The position numbers were made by a program, and so were the translations under genes. Below are positions 26,338-34,106 of a stretch of DNA of 39,244 nucleotides, in pieces. Positions within the stretch are counted from its first letter, which is position 1, and each line of letters opens with the position of its first letter. Origin of the DNA: Candidatus Rifleibacteriota bacterium (lineage in GTDB: Bacteria; Muiribacteriota; Ozemobacteria; Ozemobacterales; Ozemobacteraceae). The stretch covers positions 1 to 39,244 of the forward strand of contig JADFZL010000032.1 in the NCBI GenBank assembly GCA_015232575.1, written 5' to 3'. The notes beneath the pieces are model-generated. The model was not told where the DNA came from. It made no database searches and saw only the letters and a program-made list of their open reading frames with translations.

Positions 26338-27231
26338 TTATCCCTTTCTGGTAAAATATTTTCCCAGAATTTTAAAGAGCAGTTTTGCAGCAAAAAAGTC
26401 GGAAGCTACATTTCCCGGAATCGGGCATAGTTCAACAATGTCAAGTCCGATGAGTTCTTTTTCTCTGATTACGCGGTCGATGAGATCAAGGGTGGTGTAC
26501 CAATCCATTCCGCCGGGTTCAGGTGTTCCAACAGCCGGCATTACAGACGGGTCAAATGCATCAAGGTCAATCGTCAGATAGACTTTCTTTTTGAGCGATG
26601 AAACGGCTTTTTCTATCCAGGAATCTGAACGACGCATTTCGTGTGCCCAGAAAATATTTTTATGGTTGACTTCTTTAATGAAATCAATTTCACCAGACGA
26701 AATGTTTCGTATTCCTACTTGTGTTATTGATGCATGTTTTATTACTCTTCGCATAACGGAAGCGTGGCTGAATTCTGTGTTTTCGTATTCATCACGCAGA
26801 TCAGCGTGTGCATCAAGCTGAAGGACAGAAAAATCTGACCCGTATTTCGCTGCCAGTGCTCTTATGGGGCCGAGAGTAAGGCTGTGTTCTCCGCCTAGCA
26901 TTACTGGAAGTTTGCCGTCTTCAATGATATTGGCCGAAATTTCTTCCACTCGTTTAATTGTACCTTCAGGGCCCTGCATATCAGGTTCAACCTCAGGCAA
27001 GGTGAAGATTCCTTCGTTCAGTGGTTCGCATCCCAGTTCTATATCGAAAAGTTCAACATTTCGGGAAGCGGCAATAATTGCAGCCGGACCATCTCTTGTT
27101 CCTGACCTGTAAGAGGTTGTTCCATCGTATGGAACAGGCAAAATCACAGCTTTCGCGCTATCATAATCAGTATTTTCTTCTGGAAGTCCGAGAAAATTAA
27201 AGGCACCTTTGAAAAAATGTTCTTTCAGCAT
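26338..27231 (-). CDS. speB: Agmatinase / ureohydrolase family
   Basis: A 297-residue manganese enzyme that should convert agmatine to putrescine plus urea. The binuclear Mn ligands are visible: H116 in GGEHSLT, D140, H142 and D144 in LDAHADLRD, and D222/D224 in TIDLDAFDP. SHASVMRR and GTPEPGGMDW are also typical of agmatinases. GGAGG lies 6 bases before the ATG. It is the first gene of a minus-strand operon leading into the prepilin peptidase. The possible alternatives are guanidinobutyrase or another ureohydrolase; no arginine decarboxylase is present in the window. Confidence 0.88.
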   Translation of the reverse strand: MLKEHFFKGAFNFLGLPEENTDYDSAKAVILPVPYDGTTSYRSGTRDGPAAIIAASRNVELFDIELGCEPLNEGIFTLPEVEPDMQGPEGTIKRVEEISANIIEDGKLPVMLGGEHSLTLGPIRALAAKYGSDFSVLQLDAHADLRDEYENTEFSHASVMRRVIKHASITQVGIRNISSGEIDFIKEVNHKNIFWAHEMRRSDSWIEKAVSSLKKKVYLTIDLDAFDPSVMPAVGTPEPGGMDWYTTLDLIDRVIREKELIGLDIVELCPIPGNVASDFFAAKLLFKILGKYFTRKG

Positions 27232-27344
27232 GATTATCCTCCGGATTATTTCAGAATGATATCTGATGCAATAAAAAAAAACAAGTATCTTCTCAATAAG
27301 TCAGCAATAACCCTTCAAAATAAACAGGATAGCATAGAAATTTC

Positions 27345-27422
27345 CATTCCGACCGAAGGGAGAAATCTCGTCATATCTACTTGATCTAACCTTTCGGAGA
27401 TCTCTCTCTTTTTTCGAGATTA
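27345..27422. repeat. Dispersed palindromic repeat, copy 1 (MITE/REP-like)
   Basis: These 78 bases align without gaps to 38961-39038; both contain gaccgaagggagaaatctcg followed by an acttgatctaa core and a ctttcgg(a/t)gatctctc arm. The two ends are imperfect inverted repeats of each other; in this copy the right end has decayed (ttttttcgagatt). It lies in the ~400-base gap between speB and the hydrolase gene, which otherwise holds no gene. Confidence 0.85.
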
Positions 27423-27577
27423 CAAGGAAAATGCAGTTTCCAGATGAAGCGCTGCCCCGGATTATTGAGAAGATACGAGATGACAATAAATAGTTCGCCC
27501 TTAGAGCTATAGTTTAAACATTGGATATTGTGGCAATGTTGTTGAGCAGGAGCAAAACACCTTGTCATATTTCACAT

Positions 27578-27609
27578 TTTGTGGTATTGGAAGGGCATAA
27601 AATCTATTT
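27578..27609. repeat. Second dispersed repeat family, copy A
   Basis: These 32 bases match 31027-31058 at 29 positions, starting tttgtggtattggaa. Weaker similarity continues on both sides (caaaaYacc about 30-40 bases before, ctctcg after). It lies 30 bases before the hydrolase ATG, so it could carry regulatory sequence for that gene. Confidence 0.7.
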
Positions 27610-27639
27610 AAAAATTCTCTCGATGGAAAAGGAGTTTTT

Positions 27640-28602
27640 ATGAAACACTTAAGGATTCAACACTCAAAAAGCCATATTAAGAAAATCAGGTTGTCAGTAA
27701 TACTAATAATAATTGGGATAACTGTTGGAATTTCGAGTGCAGGGGCGCTTGAAAGTTCAGTTGAACGATTTGTTACAGCCAATGGATTGAATATTCGCTA
27801 TCACGAACAAGGCACTGGAACGCCGTTAATATTGCTTCACGGAGGCGGGCTTACTTCAAAGATGTGGGAAGCGTTTATTCCGTATGCGGCGAAACACTTC
27901 AGAGTTTTGGCGCCAGATACACGTGGCCATGGTCTTACTAACAATCCTGACGGGAAATTCAGTTATCAATTACTTGCCGAAGACACAATAGCATTCGCTG
28001 AAGCATTAAAAATTGAAAAGCCAATAATCTGTGGATATAGCGATGGTGGTATTACAGCGGTTACTGTTGCAAAAAATCATCCAAGTTTTCCACGCGCCAT
28101 AGTAACATGCGGCGCGGCGCCGGTCAGCGAAAACCTGACCCATTATATCGCCGGATTGAAACTATTTTTTGCAATCGAAGTAAACAACACACTTTCCGAC
28201 AAAGATCTGGATACAATTGCTTCTGAACGCCCTGAAATGGTTAAAAAATACCAGTTTCTGCATCAGCAAAACAACGATCCGCAATACTGGCGAACTCTAA
28301 TGAAAACTGTCTGGCCGCAATGGGCCTCACCTGGATTCTATAATGCCCAGGATATTTCACAAATAACAGTTCCAACTCTTATTTTGTTAGGTGACCGGGA
28401 CGAATTTTTCCAGGTAGAAGACGCCGTAAAATTGCTGAGAATGCTTCCCGACGGTTATTTGGCGATTGGGCCGGGCGCATCACACACTTTCTTTCGTGAT
28501 AAACCGGAACTTTTTCATTCCCTTTTATTTGATTTCCTGCTGAATAAAGCCATTTCGAATGAAAACTCAAATTCAATAAATGAAAACGGAAGATCTTTAT
28601 AG
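27640..28602 (+). CDS. Exported alpha/beta-fold hydrolase
   Basis: A 320-residue alpha/beta hydrolase with an N-terminal hydrophobic export signal (LSVILIIIGITVGISSAGA, preceded by a basic stretch). The oxyanion segment LILLHGGG, the aspartate-rich DTRGHGLT, the nucleophile elbow GYSDGG, an acid in LGDRDEFFQ and the His in GASHTFF are all in the right order. AGGAG lies 7 bases before the ATG. The closest style is the haloperoxidase/ester hydrolase group; the substrate is unknown. It stands immediately upstream of a small membrane protein and an NHLP precursor, but whether it belongs to that pathway is uncertain. Confidence 0.88.
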   Translation: MKHLRIQHSKSHIKKIRLSVILIIIGITVGISSAGALESSVERFVTANGLNIRYHEQGTGTPLILLHGGGLTSKMWEAFIPYAAKHFRVLAPDTRGHGLTNNPDGKFSYQLLAEDTIAFAEALKIEKPIICGYSDGGITAVTVAKNHPSFPRAIVTCGAAPVSENLTHYIAGLKLFFAIEVNNTLSDKDLDTIASERPEMVKKYQFLHQQNNDPQYWRTLMKTVWPQWASPGFYNAQDISQITVPTLILLGDRDEFFQVEDAVKLLRMLPDGYLAIGPGASHTFFRDKPELFHSLLFDFLLNKAISNENSNSINENGRSL

Positions 28603-28749
28603 ATAGGTAAAATATAAGTCTTTTTTGCTGATCATTTCACACAGACAAATGTTTTGCCAGATTTCTTTTGCTGGTTTAAACACAAAGGTTCTGAAGAAAA
28701 GTCGTATTTGTCGTTTCGTTTCGATAAAGCGATTCTTGGGGGAATTGAA

Positions 28750-29154
28750 ATGGATTTATCTGATATTGTTAGAATCATTTGTTTTTACATTCTTGTTGCA
28801 TCAGGTGAAACGTTAAATGGAATTGCCAGAACGATCTATTTAAACAAACGTGTGGGTGCGGTAAACGCGAAAAGACTTTCTATTATAACTGCTCTTCTGC
28901 TATGTTTGCTTATATGTTATTTTTACGTTCCAACGATTAACATTAAAACAGATATGGGGCTTATATTTCTCGGAATTTCACTATCAGCATTCATGCTTTT
29001 ATTTGATATTCTGCTTGGAAGATTTGTAATGAAAGTTAAATTGTCTATAATTTTGGATGAACTCAATATATTCAAGGGCAATCTACTCGGAGTTGGTTTG
29101 ATTTTTATGGCATTATGCCCATTATTATCAGCAATAATGCACCGCGCTAATTAA
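28750..29154 (+). CDS. Small four-helix membrane protein of unknown function
   Basis: A 134-residue protein starting at the ATG at 28750, which follows GGGGGA by 6-7 bases; the longer in-frame reading from 28654 has no such site. Four hydrophobic segments are seen: IVRIICFYILVASGE, LSIITALLLCLLICYF, MGLIFLGISLSAFMLLFDIL and LLGVGLIFMALCPLLSAI. The motif ASGETLNGIARTIYLNKRVG and the LLGRFVMK loop look conserved. I do not recognise a characterised family. It lies between the hydrolase and the NHLP precursor. Confidence 0.65.
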   Translation: MDLSDIVRIICFYILVASGETLNGIARTIYLNKRVGAVNAKRLSIITALLLCLLICYFYVPTINIKTDMGLIFLGISLSAFMLLFDILLGRFVMKVKLSIILDELNIFKGNLLGVGLIFMALCPLLSAIMHRAN

Positions 29155-29157
29155 TCC

Positions 29158-29187
29158 TTGAAGATTATGTGGTTTGAATATTATAAT
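29158..29187 (+). promoter_or_regulatory. Sigma70-like promoter of the NHLP precursor
   Basis: TTGAAG at 29158-29163 and a perfect TATAAT at 29182-29187 are separated by 18 bases, 38 bases before the ATG at 29226. The precursor is therefore probably transcribed on its own. Confidence 0.6.
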
Positions 29188-29225
29188 AAAATGTCATTCT
29201 TTTAAAATAAATTGGAGGTATTATT

Positions 29226-29537
29226 ATGGATAAAGGAAATCCGGAAGTCAAAACTTTATTGGCAATGTATGAGAAATTGATTTTAAAATCATGGAGCGAT
29301 CAGGAATTCAAAAAAGAGCTTATTTCCAATCCTGCTTTGGCTATTGAAAAAGAGTTTAAAATCAAAGTCCCTGGTTTTATGAATTTTAAAGTGATCCAGG
29401 AAACAGCCGATACCAGGTATATTGTTCTTCCCTACAAGGCTGATGAAGAAGATAAACCTCTCAGAGACGAAGAACTGGAACAGGTTGCCGGAGGAAGCTC
29501 AAAAACAATATGTTCCCAGGATTGCGGGGGTTGGTGA
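29226..29537 (+). CDS. NHLP-type RiPP precursor peptide (nitrile-hydratase-like leader)
   Basis: A 103-residue precursor. The ~90-residue leader resembles the nitrile hydratase alpha-subunit leader (NHLP, TIGR03793-like): KELISNPALAIEKEFKIKVP, then FKVIQETADTRYIVLPYK, an acidic stretch and ELEQVAGG. Cleavage after the double glycine (residues 89-90) would release a 13-residue core, SSKTICSQDCGGW, with two Cys four positions apart and several Ser/Thr. GGAGG lies 7 bases before the ATG and the gene has its own promoter. No LanM, YcaO, radical-SAM enzyme or NHLP exporter is found next to it; the nearest RiPP enzymes belong to the lasso-like genes 7-9 kb downstream. So its maturation route is open. 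Confidence 0.85.
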   Translation: MDKGNPEVKTLLAMYEKLILKSWSDQEFKKELISNPALAIEKEFKIKVPGFMNFKVIQETADTRYIVLPYKADEEDKPLRDEELEQVAGGSSKTICSQDCGGW

Positions 29538-29571
29538 TTAATAAGGGGCTTGCTGAATGTTAGGTTGAGAG

Positions 29572-30035
29572 ATGTTCGCAAACCCACTTTTTGAAGAGAG
29601 AGTCCAGATTGTTGACAAAACGTTTTGCAACTGTCTGGATTCACTTAAACTGATGACTTCATTCGCTTTGTGTTTTCCAATGGTGGCGAATTTGAGCGCT
29701 AAATTTGGTCGTGGTTTTGATTCTGTAAATCTGAGTCAAATGTGGAAGTTTTATCTTTCATGGCTCGAAGCGGGAATTTTTCAGACAGCGTCTGAAAAAT
29801 TGAAACCTGAAATTCGCAAATGAGAGTCTGGCGATCGGGAAATTATTCAGACATCGGCTGATGTAACATTGTTTAAGGCTCTCGCAACAAGATTTCCGCT
29901 GCTATGGTCTGCGTATGTTCGTTTGCTTTCATTAAAAATGAAATGGCCAGAAAATTTTACGAAGAAGAAGCTTTGCGTGGCGGTTGGCCAATTCGTCACT
30001 TGGAACGACATGCTGTATTTTTAGAAAAATCTTAA
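29572..30035 (+). pseudogene. DUF1016/YhcG-type nuclease N-terminal domain, degraded
   Basis: The plus frame from 29572 reads LSAKFGRGFDSVNLSQMWKF, YLSW and IFQTASEK, which matches the DUF1016 N-terminal pattern (LSxxFGRGFSxxNLxxMRxFYL). After an in-frame TGA at 29821-29823 the same frame continues to RFPLLWSAYVRLLS. Near 29930 a frameshift moves the rest (KNEMARKFYEEEALRGGWPI, RHLER) into another frame, ending at a TAA at 30033-30035. An internal stop, a frameshift and a missing PD-(D/E)XK catalytic domain show that this is a dead remnant. Confidence 0.85.
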
Positions 30036-30052
30036 ATTAAGGAGACCTGAGA

Positions 30053-30694
30053 GTGGAAGAGCAATCGTTATCTGAACCAAGACTTTTTCCTGAAAAACAC
30101 TTTAAATATGACAATTACCGAAACTGGCCAAATAATGAGCGGTGGGAAATTTTAAAGGGTGTTGCCGTCGATATCACTGACCCACCCGGGGTAGCACACC
30201 AGGAAATACTGGGCAATCTATGTTTTAGTTTCAAAAAACTCATCTCGCCATCAGACCAAAGCATGATGATGGGTCCTTTCGATCTCTTGCTTGCCTCGGA
30301 AGGAACTCCAGAAAAAGAAGTAGATACAATTGTACAGCCTGACTTTATGATCACGCGTCGGACAAATAAATTCACCGATCTTTTCTATCTTGGTGTACCA
30401 GATTTTATAGCGGAGGTCATTTGTCCATTTCGCGCATTTCTTGACCTGGGAACAAAACTTGATCTTTACGAAGAGTTCGGAGTTAATGAATATTGGATTC
30501 TTCACCCTACAGAATGCTGGCTGTTAAGGCATATTCTGACAAAAGAAGGCGTCTATTCCAGAAGTCAATGCTTTGGGCGCAGTGATCGAATCATCCCTCA
30601 GACATTTCCAGATTTGAAAATTGATCTTTCAAACGTTTTCCCAGAGCCCAAATCGCGTCTGAGACGCTTGAAAACAGAAATCTTTGAGGACTGA
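30053..30694 (+). CDS. Uma2-family (DUF820) putative endonuclease
   Basis: A 213-residue PD-(D/E)XK-like protein starting at GTG 30053, with AAGGAG 8 bases upstream. The family pattern is clear: YDNYRNWPNNERWEILKGVA near the N-terminus, VDTIVQPDFMITR, then PDFIAEVICPFRAFLDLGTK and LYEEFGVNEYWILHP. The core has D (QPDF), E (IAEV) and K (GTKLDLY). In the usual family the segment after E reads SPST; here it is CPFR, a deviation near the active site. Uma2 proteins are often abundant in genomes rich in mobile DNA; the function of single copies is unknown. Confidence 0.88.
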   Translation: MEEQSLSEPRLFPEKHFKYDNYRNWPNNERWEILKGVAVDITDPPGVAHQEILGNLCFSFKKLISPSDQSMMMGPFDLLLASEGTPEKEVDTIVQPDFMITRRTNKFTDLFYLGVPDFIAEVICPFRAFLDLGTKLDLYEEFGVNEYWILHPTECWLLRHILTKEGVYSRSQCFGRSDRIIPQTFPDLKIDLSNVFPEPKSRLRRLKTEIFED

Positions 30695-30706
30695 AAGAGC
30701 TAATGA

Positions 30707-30758
30707 TTTGTCATGATGAACCTCTTTGTAATATAAATCAGGTTCTTTTCATGACAAA
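30707..30758 (+). terminator. Hairpin after the Uma2 gene
   Basis: tttgtcatga...aacct at 30707-30723 pairs with aggtt...tcatgacaaa at 30740-30758, giving an interrupted stem of ~15 pairs. It starts 12 bases after the stop codon. It lacks a T-run, so it is a possible terminator or processing structure only. Confidence 0.45.
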
Positions 30759-30823
30759 CTGAGCGTCTATAAGGTTCGTTCACTTTTTTTTGAAAGATGT
30801 TTGGAAAATTCAAATATGATTGC

Positions 30824-31009
30824 TTATTTCGGGTTTGAGATATTCAACAGTTGAATCAATCTGCTGGTGGCTTCGTAGCAGGCTTTTTCAGCGGCGGAAC
30901 CGCCCTGGTTGCAGGTTATTAGAATGGCAAAGTCTTTCAGAGGTGCCATCCATGTTACACAATTCGAATTCAAAATTTTACTCTTTGTTGCTGCAAAATA
31001 CCGCAGCAT
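30824..31009 (-). pseudogene. C-terminal remnant of a serine hydrolase (beta-lactamase-like family)
   Basis: The minus-strand reading VTWMAPLKDFAILITCNQGG, then AAEKACYEATSRLIQLL, closely follows the C-terminal strand-helix end of serine hydrolases (WMAPxxDFAVLVxTNQGGxAAxKACxEA). The catalytic SxxK and YxN parts are absent. The frame stays open upstream without a start to about 31150, passing through the dispersed repeat at 31027-31058. A fusion of unrelated DNA to a gene tail is therefore likely. Confidence 0.65.
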
Positions 31010-31026
31010 CTTGTAAATTTTCTCTG

Positions 31027-31058
31027 TTTGTGGTATTGGAAAGGCATGAAAGCTATTT
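31027..31058. repeat. Second dispersed repeat family, copy B
   Basis: This matches 27578-27609 at 29 of 32 positions. The following ~25 bases differ by what looks like a short insertion before a shared ctctcg. It sits at the upstream edge of the serine hydrolase remnant. Bases 31059-31302, up to cysD, show no gene that I can support. Confidence 0.7.
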
Positions 31059-31302
31059 GATGAAGCACTTCTAATGCTCTCTCGGGCAGATTTATTTTGC
31101 AGTAAGGCTTTAAGAATTATTGCAAACAGGTAGATGGAAGATAATTATAAAGTGTTTGTAAGGGGGCTTGAATGTGCATATACAAGCTGAAATTTCTTTT
31201 CGATTTTAGAATCGGCTTACGGTCGTTTGCGAACAGCGCGGCAATATGTCGCGTCTGCGGAATGCTCCGAATTCATGAGCAGTTACAGATATTGGATAGA
31301 AA

Positions 31303-32202
31303 ATGACTTCTTACAGACTGTCATATTTAAAAAATCTTGAATCAGAATCAATTAATATCATGCGTGAGGTTGCTGCAGAGTTTAAAAAGCCCGTAATGCT
31401 ATATTCTATAGGCAAGGATTCAAGCGTTATGGTGCGTTTGGCGCAGAAGGCTTTTTTTCCCGGTCAATTTCCATTCCCACTCATGCACGTTGATACTGGC
31501 TTAAAATTCCCTGAAATGTATGCTTTCAGAGACAAATTCTGCAAACAGATCGAAGCAGATTTAATCGTTGAAAGAAATGAGCACTGGATTTCGCTTGGAT
31601 GCCATCCTCATGGCACTGGTGTTGATAAGTGCTGCAGTAATTTAAAAACCGGTGCTTTACTCGAAGCTCTTCAAAAACATAGCTTTGATGCCGCATTTGG
31701 TGGCGCCAGGCGTGAAGAAGAGAAATCCAGAGCTAAGGAGCGCGTTTTTTCTCTCCGCGATGTTTCAGGGCAATGGGAACCAAAAAATCAGAGGCCGGAA
31801 TTATGGGATCTGTACAATACGCGTATCAATGATGGTGAATCTGTCCGTATATTTCCTCTCAGCAACTGGACTGAGCTTGATATCTGGGAATATATCAAAC
31901 TGGAAAACATTCAGATAGTTCCAATATATTTTGCCTGCGAACGCGAAGTTATAAATCGAAACGGTATTCTCATTCCTGTTTCAGTTCCTGCTAACAATTC
32001 TGAAAAAAGCGAAAAGATGATGTGCAGATTTCGCTCACTTGGATGCATCCCCTGCACCGGAGCGATTCCCTCGACCGCCAGTTCAATTGATGAAATAATA
32101 TGCGAAGTAAGGACAGCAAGAAAATCTGAAAGGGAAAATCGTGTAATAGACCTGACAAGTGATAGCTCAATGGAACAGAAGAAAAGAGAAGGATATTTCT
32201 GA
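31303..32202 (+). CDS. cysD: Sulfate adenylyltransferase subunit 2
   Basis: A 299-residue PP-loop ATP pyrophosphatase that, with the CysN GTPase, forms adenosine 5'-phosphosulfate from sulfate and ATP. The PP-loop is SIGKDS at residues 35-40. MHVDTGLKFPEMYAFRD, GGARREEEKSRAKERVFS, FPLSNWTELDIWEYI and RFRSLGCIPCTGAI are typical of the family. Length is normal. The ribosome-binding site before the ATG is weak. The stop and the next ATG overlap (TGATG), so it is coupled to cysNC. No sulfite-forming PAPS reductase or sulfite reductase follows, so the pathway here stops at activated sulfate. Confidence 0.94.
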   Translation: MTSYRLSYLKNLESESINIMREVAAEFKKPVMLYSIGKDSSVMVRLAQKAFFPGQFPFPLMHVDTGLKFPEMYAFRDKFCKQIEADLIVERNEHWISLGCHPHGTGVDKCCSNLKTGALLEALQKHSFDAAFGGARREEEKSRAKERVFSLRDVSGQWEPKNQRPELWDLYNTRINDGESVRIFPLSNWTELDIWEYIKLENIQIVPIYFACEREVINRNGILIPVSVPANNSEKSEKMMCRFRSLGCIPCTGAIPSTASSIDEIICEVRTARKSERENRVIDLTSDSSMEQKKREGYF

Positions 32203-34106
32203 TGCCTCATAGAGAAAAAACACTTCTTCGACTTGTGACAACGGGCAGCGTAGACGATGGAAAATCAACGCTTATTGGCAGATTGCTTTATGAAACATCA
32301 TCAATTTATGAAGACCAGTATGAGGCAATTGAAAAAACCTCTCTCCGCAAAGGTTTAAAGCAGGTTGAACTGGCATATCTGCTTGATGGGCTTGCCGCGG
32401 AACGAGAGCAGGGAATAACAATTGATGTCGCTTACCGATATTTCGAAACTTCGGAACGAAAAATTATCATAGCTGACACACCAGGGCATATTCAGTACAC
32501 AAGGAATATGATTACGGGTGCTTCAAAGAGCGACTGTGCGCTTATTCTCATTGATGCCCGCAACGGAGTTTTGACACAATCTAAAAGACATGGTTTTCTT
32601 CTTTCTCTTCTGCGGATTCCGCATTTGATAGTTGCTGTTAATAAAATGGATCTGGTTGACTATTCTGAGGAAGCATATCTCAGAATTGTTGATGAATACA
32701 CAGAATATTCCCGGAAACTTGCTATAAGTGATGTTAGTTTTATACCTGTCTCTGCTTTAAAGGGTGATAATGTCGTTAAGAAAAGTTTGAATATGCCATG
32801 GTATAATGGTTCTTCACTATTGTATCATCTTGAAAACGTCAATATTGCTTCAGATCGAAATCTTGTAGATTTTCGGTTTCCAGTGCAATACGTAATAAGA
32901 CCACACCAGAATTTTCGTGGTTTTGCCGGAAGAATAGCATCTGGGACAATTGTACCAGGAGAAGAAATTGTTGTTTTGCCTTCACGCAAATCTGCTGTTG
33001 TAAAGTCTATCACAACTTATGACGGGGAATTAACTGAGGCTTTTGCGTCACAGTCAGTTGTTCTTACTTTTGACAGAGAAATCGACGTCAGCCGTGGCGA
33101 TTTGATTGTACGAAAAAATAACATTCCTCAATCAGCGAAATCAATTGATGCAACCATCTGTTGGATGCACGATTCGTCCTCAAAAGATCGAACTTTCTGT
33201 ATAATGAAACACGGTACAAGATATATTAAAACCTATATTAAAAGAATAATTTATAAAATAGATGTAAATACGCTTCACAGAAGTTACTCAGACAGCTTTT
33301 CACTTAACGACATCGGAAGAGTTGAAATAGAAGCAGTATCTCCGGTATTCTTTGACCCATTTGTACTGAATAAAGCTACTGGAAGCTTTATTTTAATTGA
33401 TCCCGTAACAAATGATACAATTGCTGCCGGAATGATTCGAGGCAGTGTAATTGATTCGACAGCCATTTCGGAGGAGGCTCATCAGCAGGTAGTTCATATT
33501 TCTGAAGCCAGTATGAAAAATGTTGTCTGGAAAAGCCCATCAGTTAGCCGTGAAATGCATGAAAGGCAAAATCTGCATAAAGCTGCTGTCTTATGGTTTA
33601 CCGGTTATTCTGGGGCTGGGAAATCAGCTATTGCGGAAAATCTCGAAAAACGCCTTTTCAGCAACGGCTGTCAGACTATGCTTCTCGATGGCGACAATTT
33701 GAGACATGGTTTGTGCAGTAATCTTGGTTTTTCAAGAGAAGACCGACAGGAAAACATCCGCAGAGCGGCAGAAGTAGCCAAGCTTTTTTTCGAAGCAGGA
33801 AACATTGCATTATGCACATTCATTTCACCTTTTATCACTGACAGACAATCTGCAAGAAAACTGTTCCCCGCTGGCAGTTTTTTCGAAATATTTGTTAAAT
33901 GCCCGCTTGAGACATGTATAAACCGAGACCCTAAAGGACTTTACAAAAAAGCCCAGGCAGGCGAAATAAAAGAGTTCACTGGAATTAGTTCCCCTTATGA
34001 GCCACCTGAGACACCAGAGATAATTATTGAATCAGACTCAAAAAGCATTACAGAAAGCGCCGACTATCTGATACAAATCCTCAGAGAACACAAAATTCTT
34101 ACTTAA
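32202..34106 (+). CDS. cysNC: Bifunctional sulfate adenylyltransferase subunit 1 / APS kinase
   Basis: A 634-residue fusion. The N-terminal EF-Tu-like GTPase (CysN) has GSVDDGKST (15-23), DTPGH (92-96) and NKMD (147-150). The C-terminal APS kinase (CysC) has the P-loop GYSGAGKS (468-475), then DGDNLRHGLCSNLGFSREDR and FISPF. Together with CysD it converts sulfate to PAPS, the donor for sulfotransferases. The fused CysN-CysC form (NodQ type) is typical of sulfation pathways rather than only of cysteine synthesis. Its stop overlaps, tail to tail, the stop of a sulfotransferase gene on the other strand, and no reductase genes are nearby. Confidence 0.94.
   Translation: MPHREKTLLRLVTTGSVDDGKSTLIGRLLYETSSIYEDQYEAIEKTSLRKGLKQVELAYLLDGLAAEREQGITIDVAYRYFETSERKIIIADTPGHIQYTRNMITGASKSDCALILIDARNGVLTQSKRHGFLLSLLRIPHLIVAVNKMDLVDYSEEAYLRIVDEYTEYSRKLAISDVSFIPVSALKGDNVVKKSLNMPWYNGSSLLYHLENVNIASDRNLVDFRFPVQYVIRPHQNFRGFAGRIASGTIVPGEEIVVLPSRKSAVVKSITTYDGELTEAFASQSVVLTFDREIDVSRGDLIVRKNNIPQSAKSIDATICWMHDSSSKDRTFCIMKHGTRYIKTYIKRIIYKIDVNTLHRSYSDSFSLNDIGRVEIEAVSPVFFDPFVLNKATGSFILIDPVTNDTIAAGMIRGSVIDSTAISEEAHQQVVHISEASMKNVVWKSPSVSREMHERQNLHKAAVLWFTGYSGAGKSAIAENLEKRLFSNGCQTMLLDGDNLRHGLCSNLGFSREDRQENIRRAAEVAKLFFEAGNIALCTFISPFITDRQSARKLFPAGSFFEIFVKCPLETCINRDPKGLYKKAQAGEIKEFTGISSPYEPPETPEIIIESDSKSITESADYLIQILREHKILT

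Noticed and set aside
27301..27568. Two minus-strand frames before the hydrolase
   Set aside because: They run through the dispersed repeats and have no family features.
31303..34106. Ordinary assimilatory sulfate operon
   Set aside because: No PAPS/APS reductase, sulfite reductase or sulfate transporter is nearby, and a sulfotransferase gene abuts the operon.
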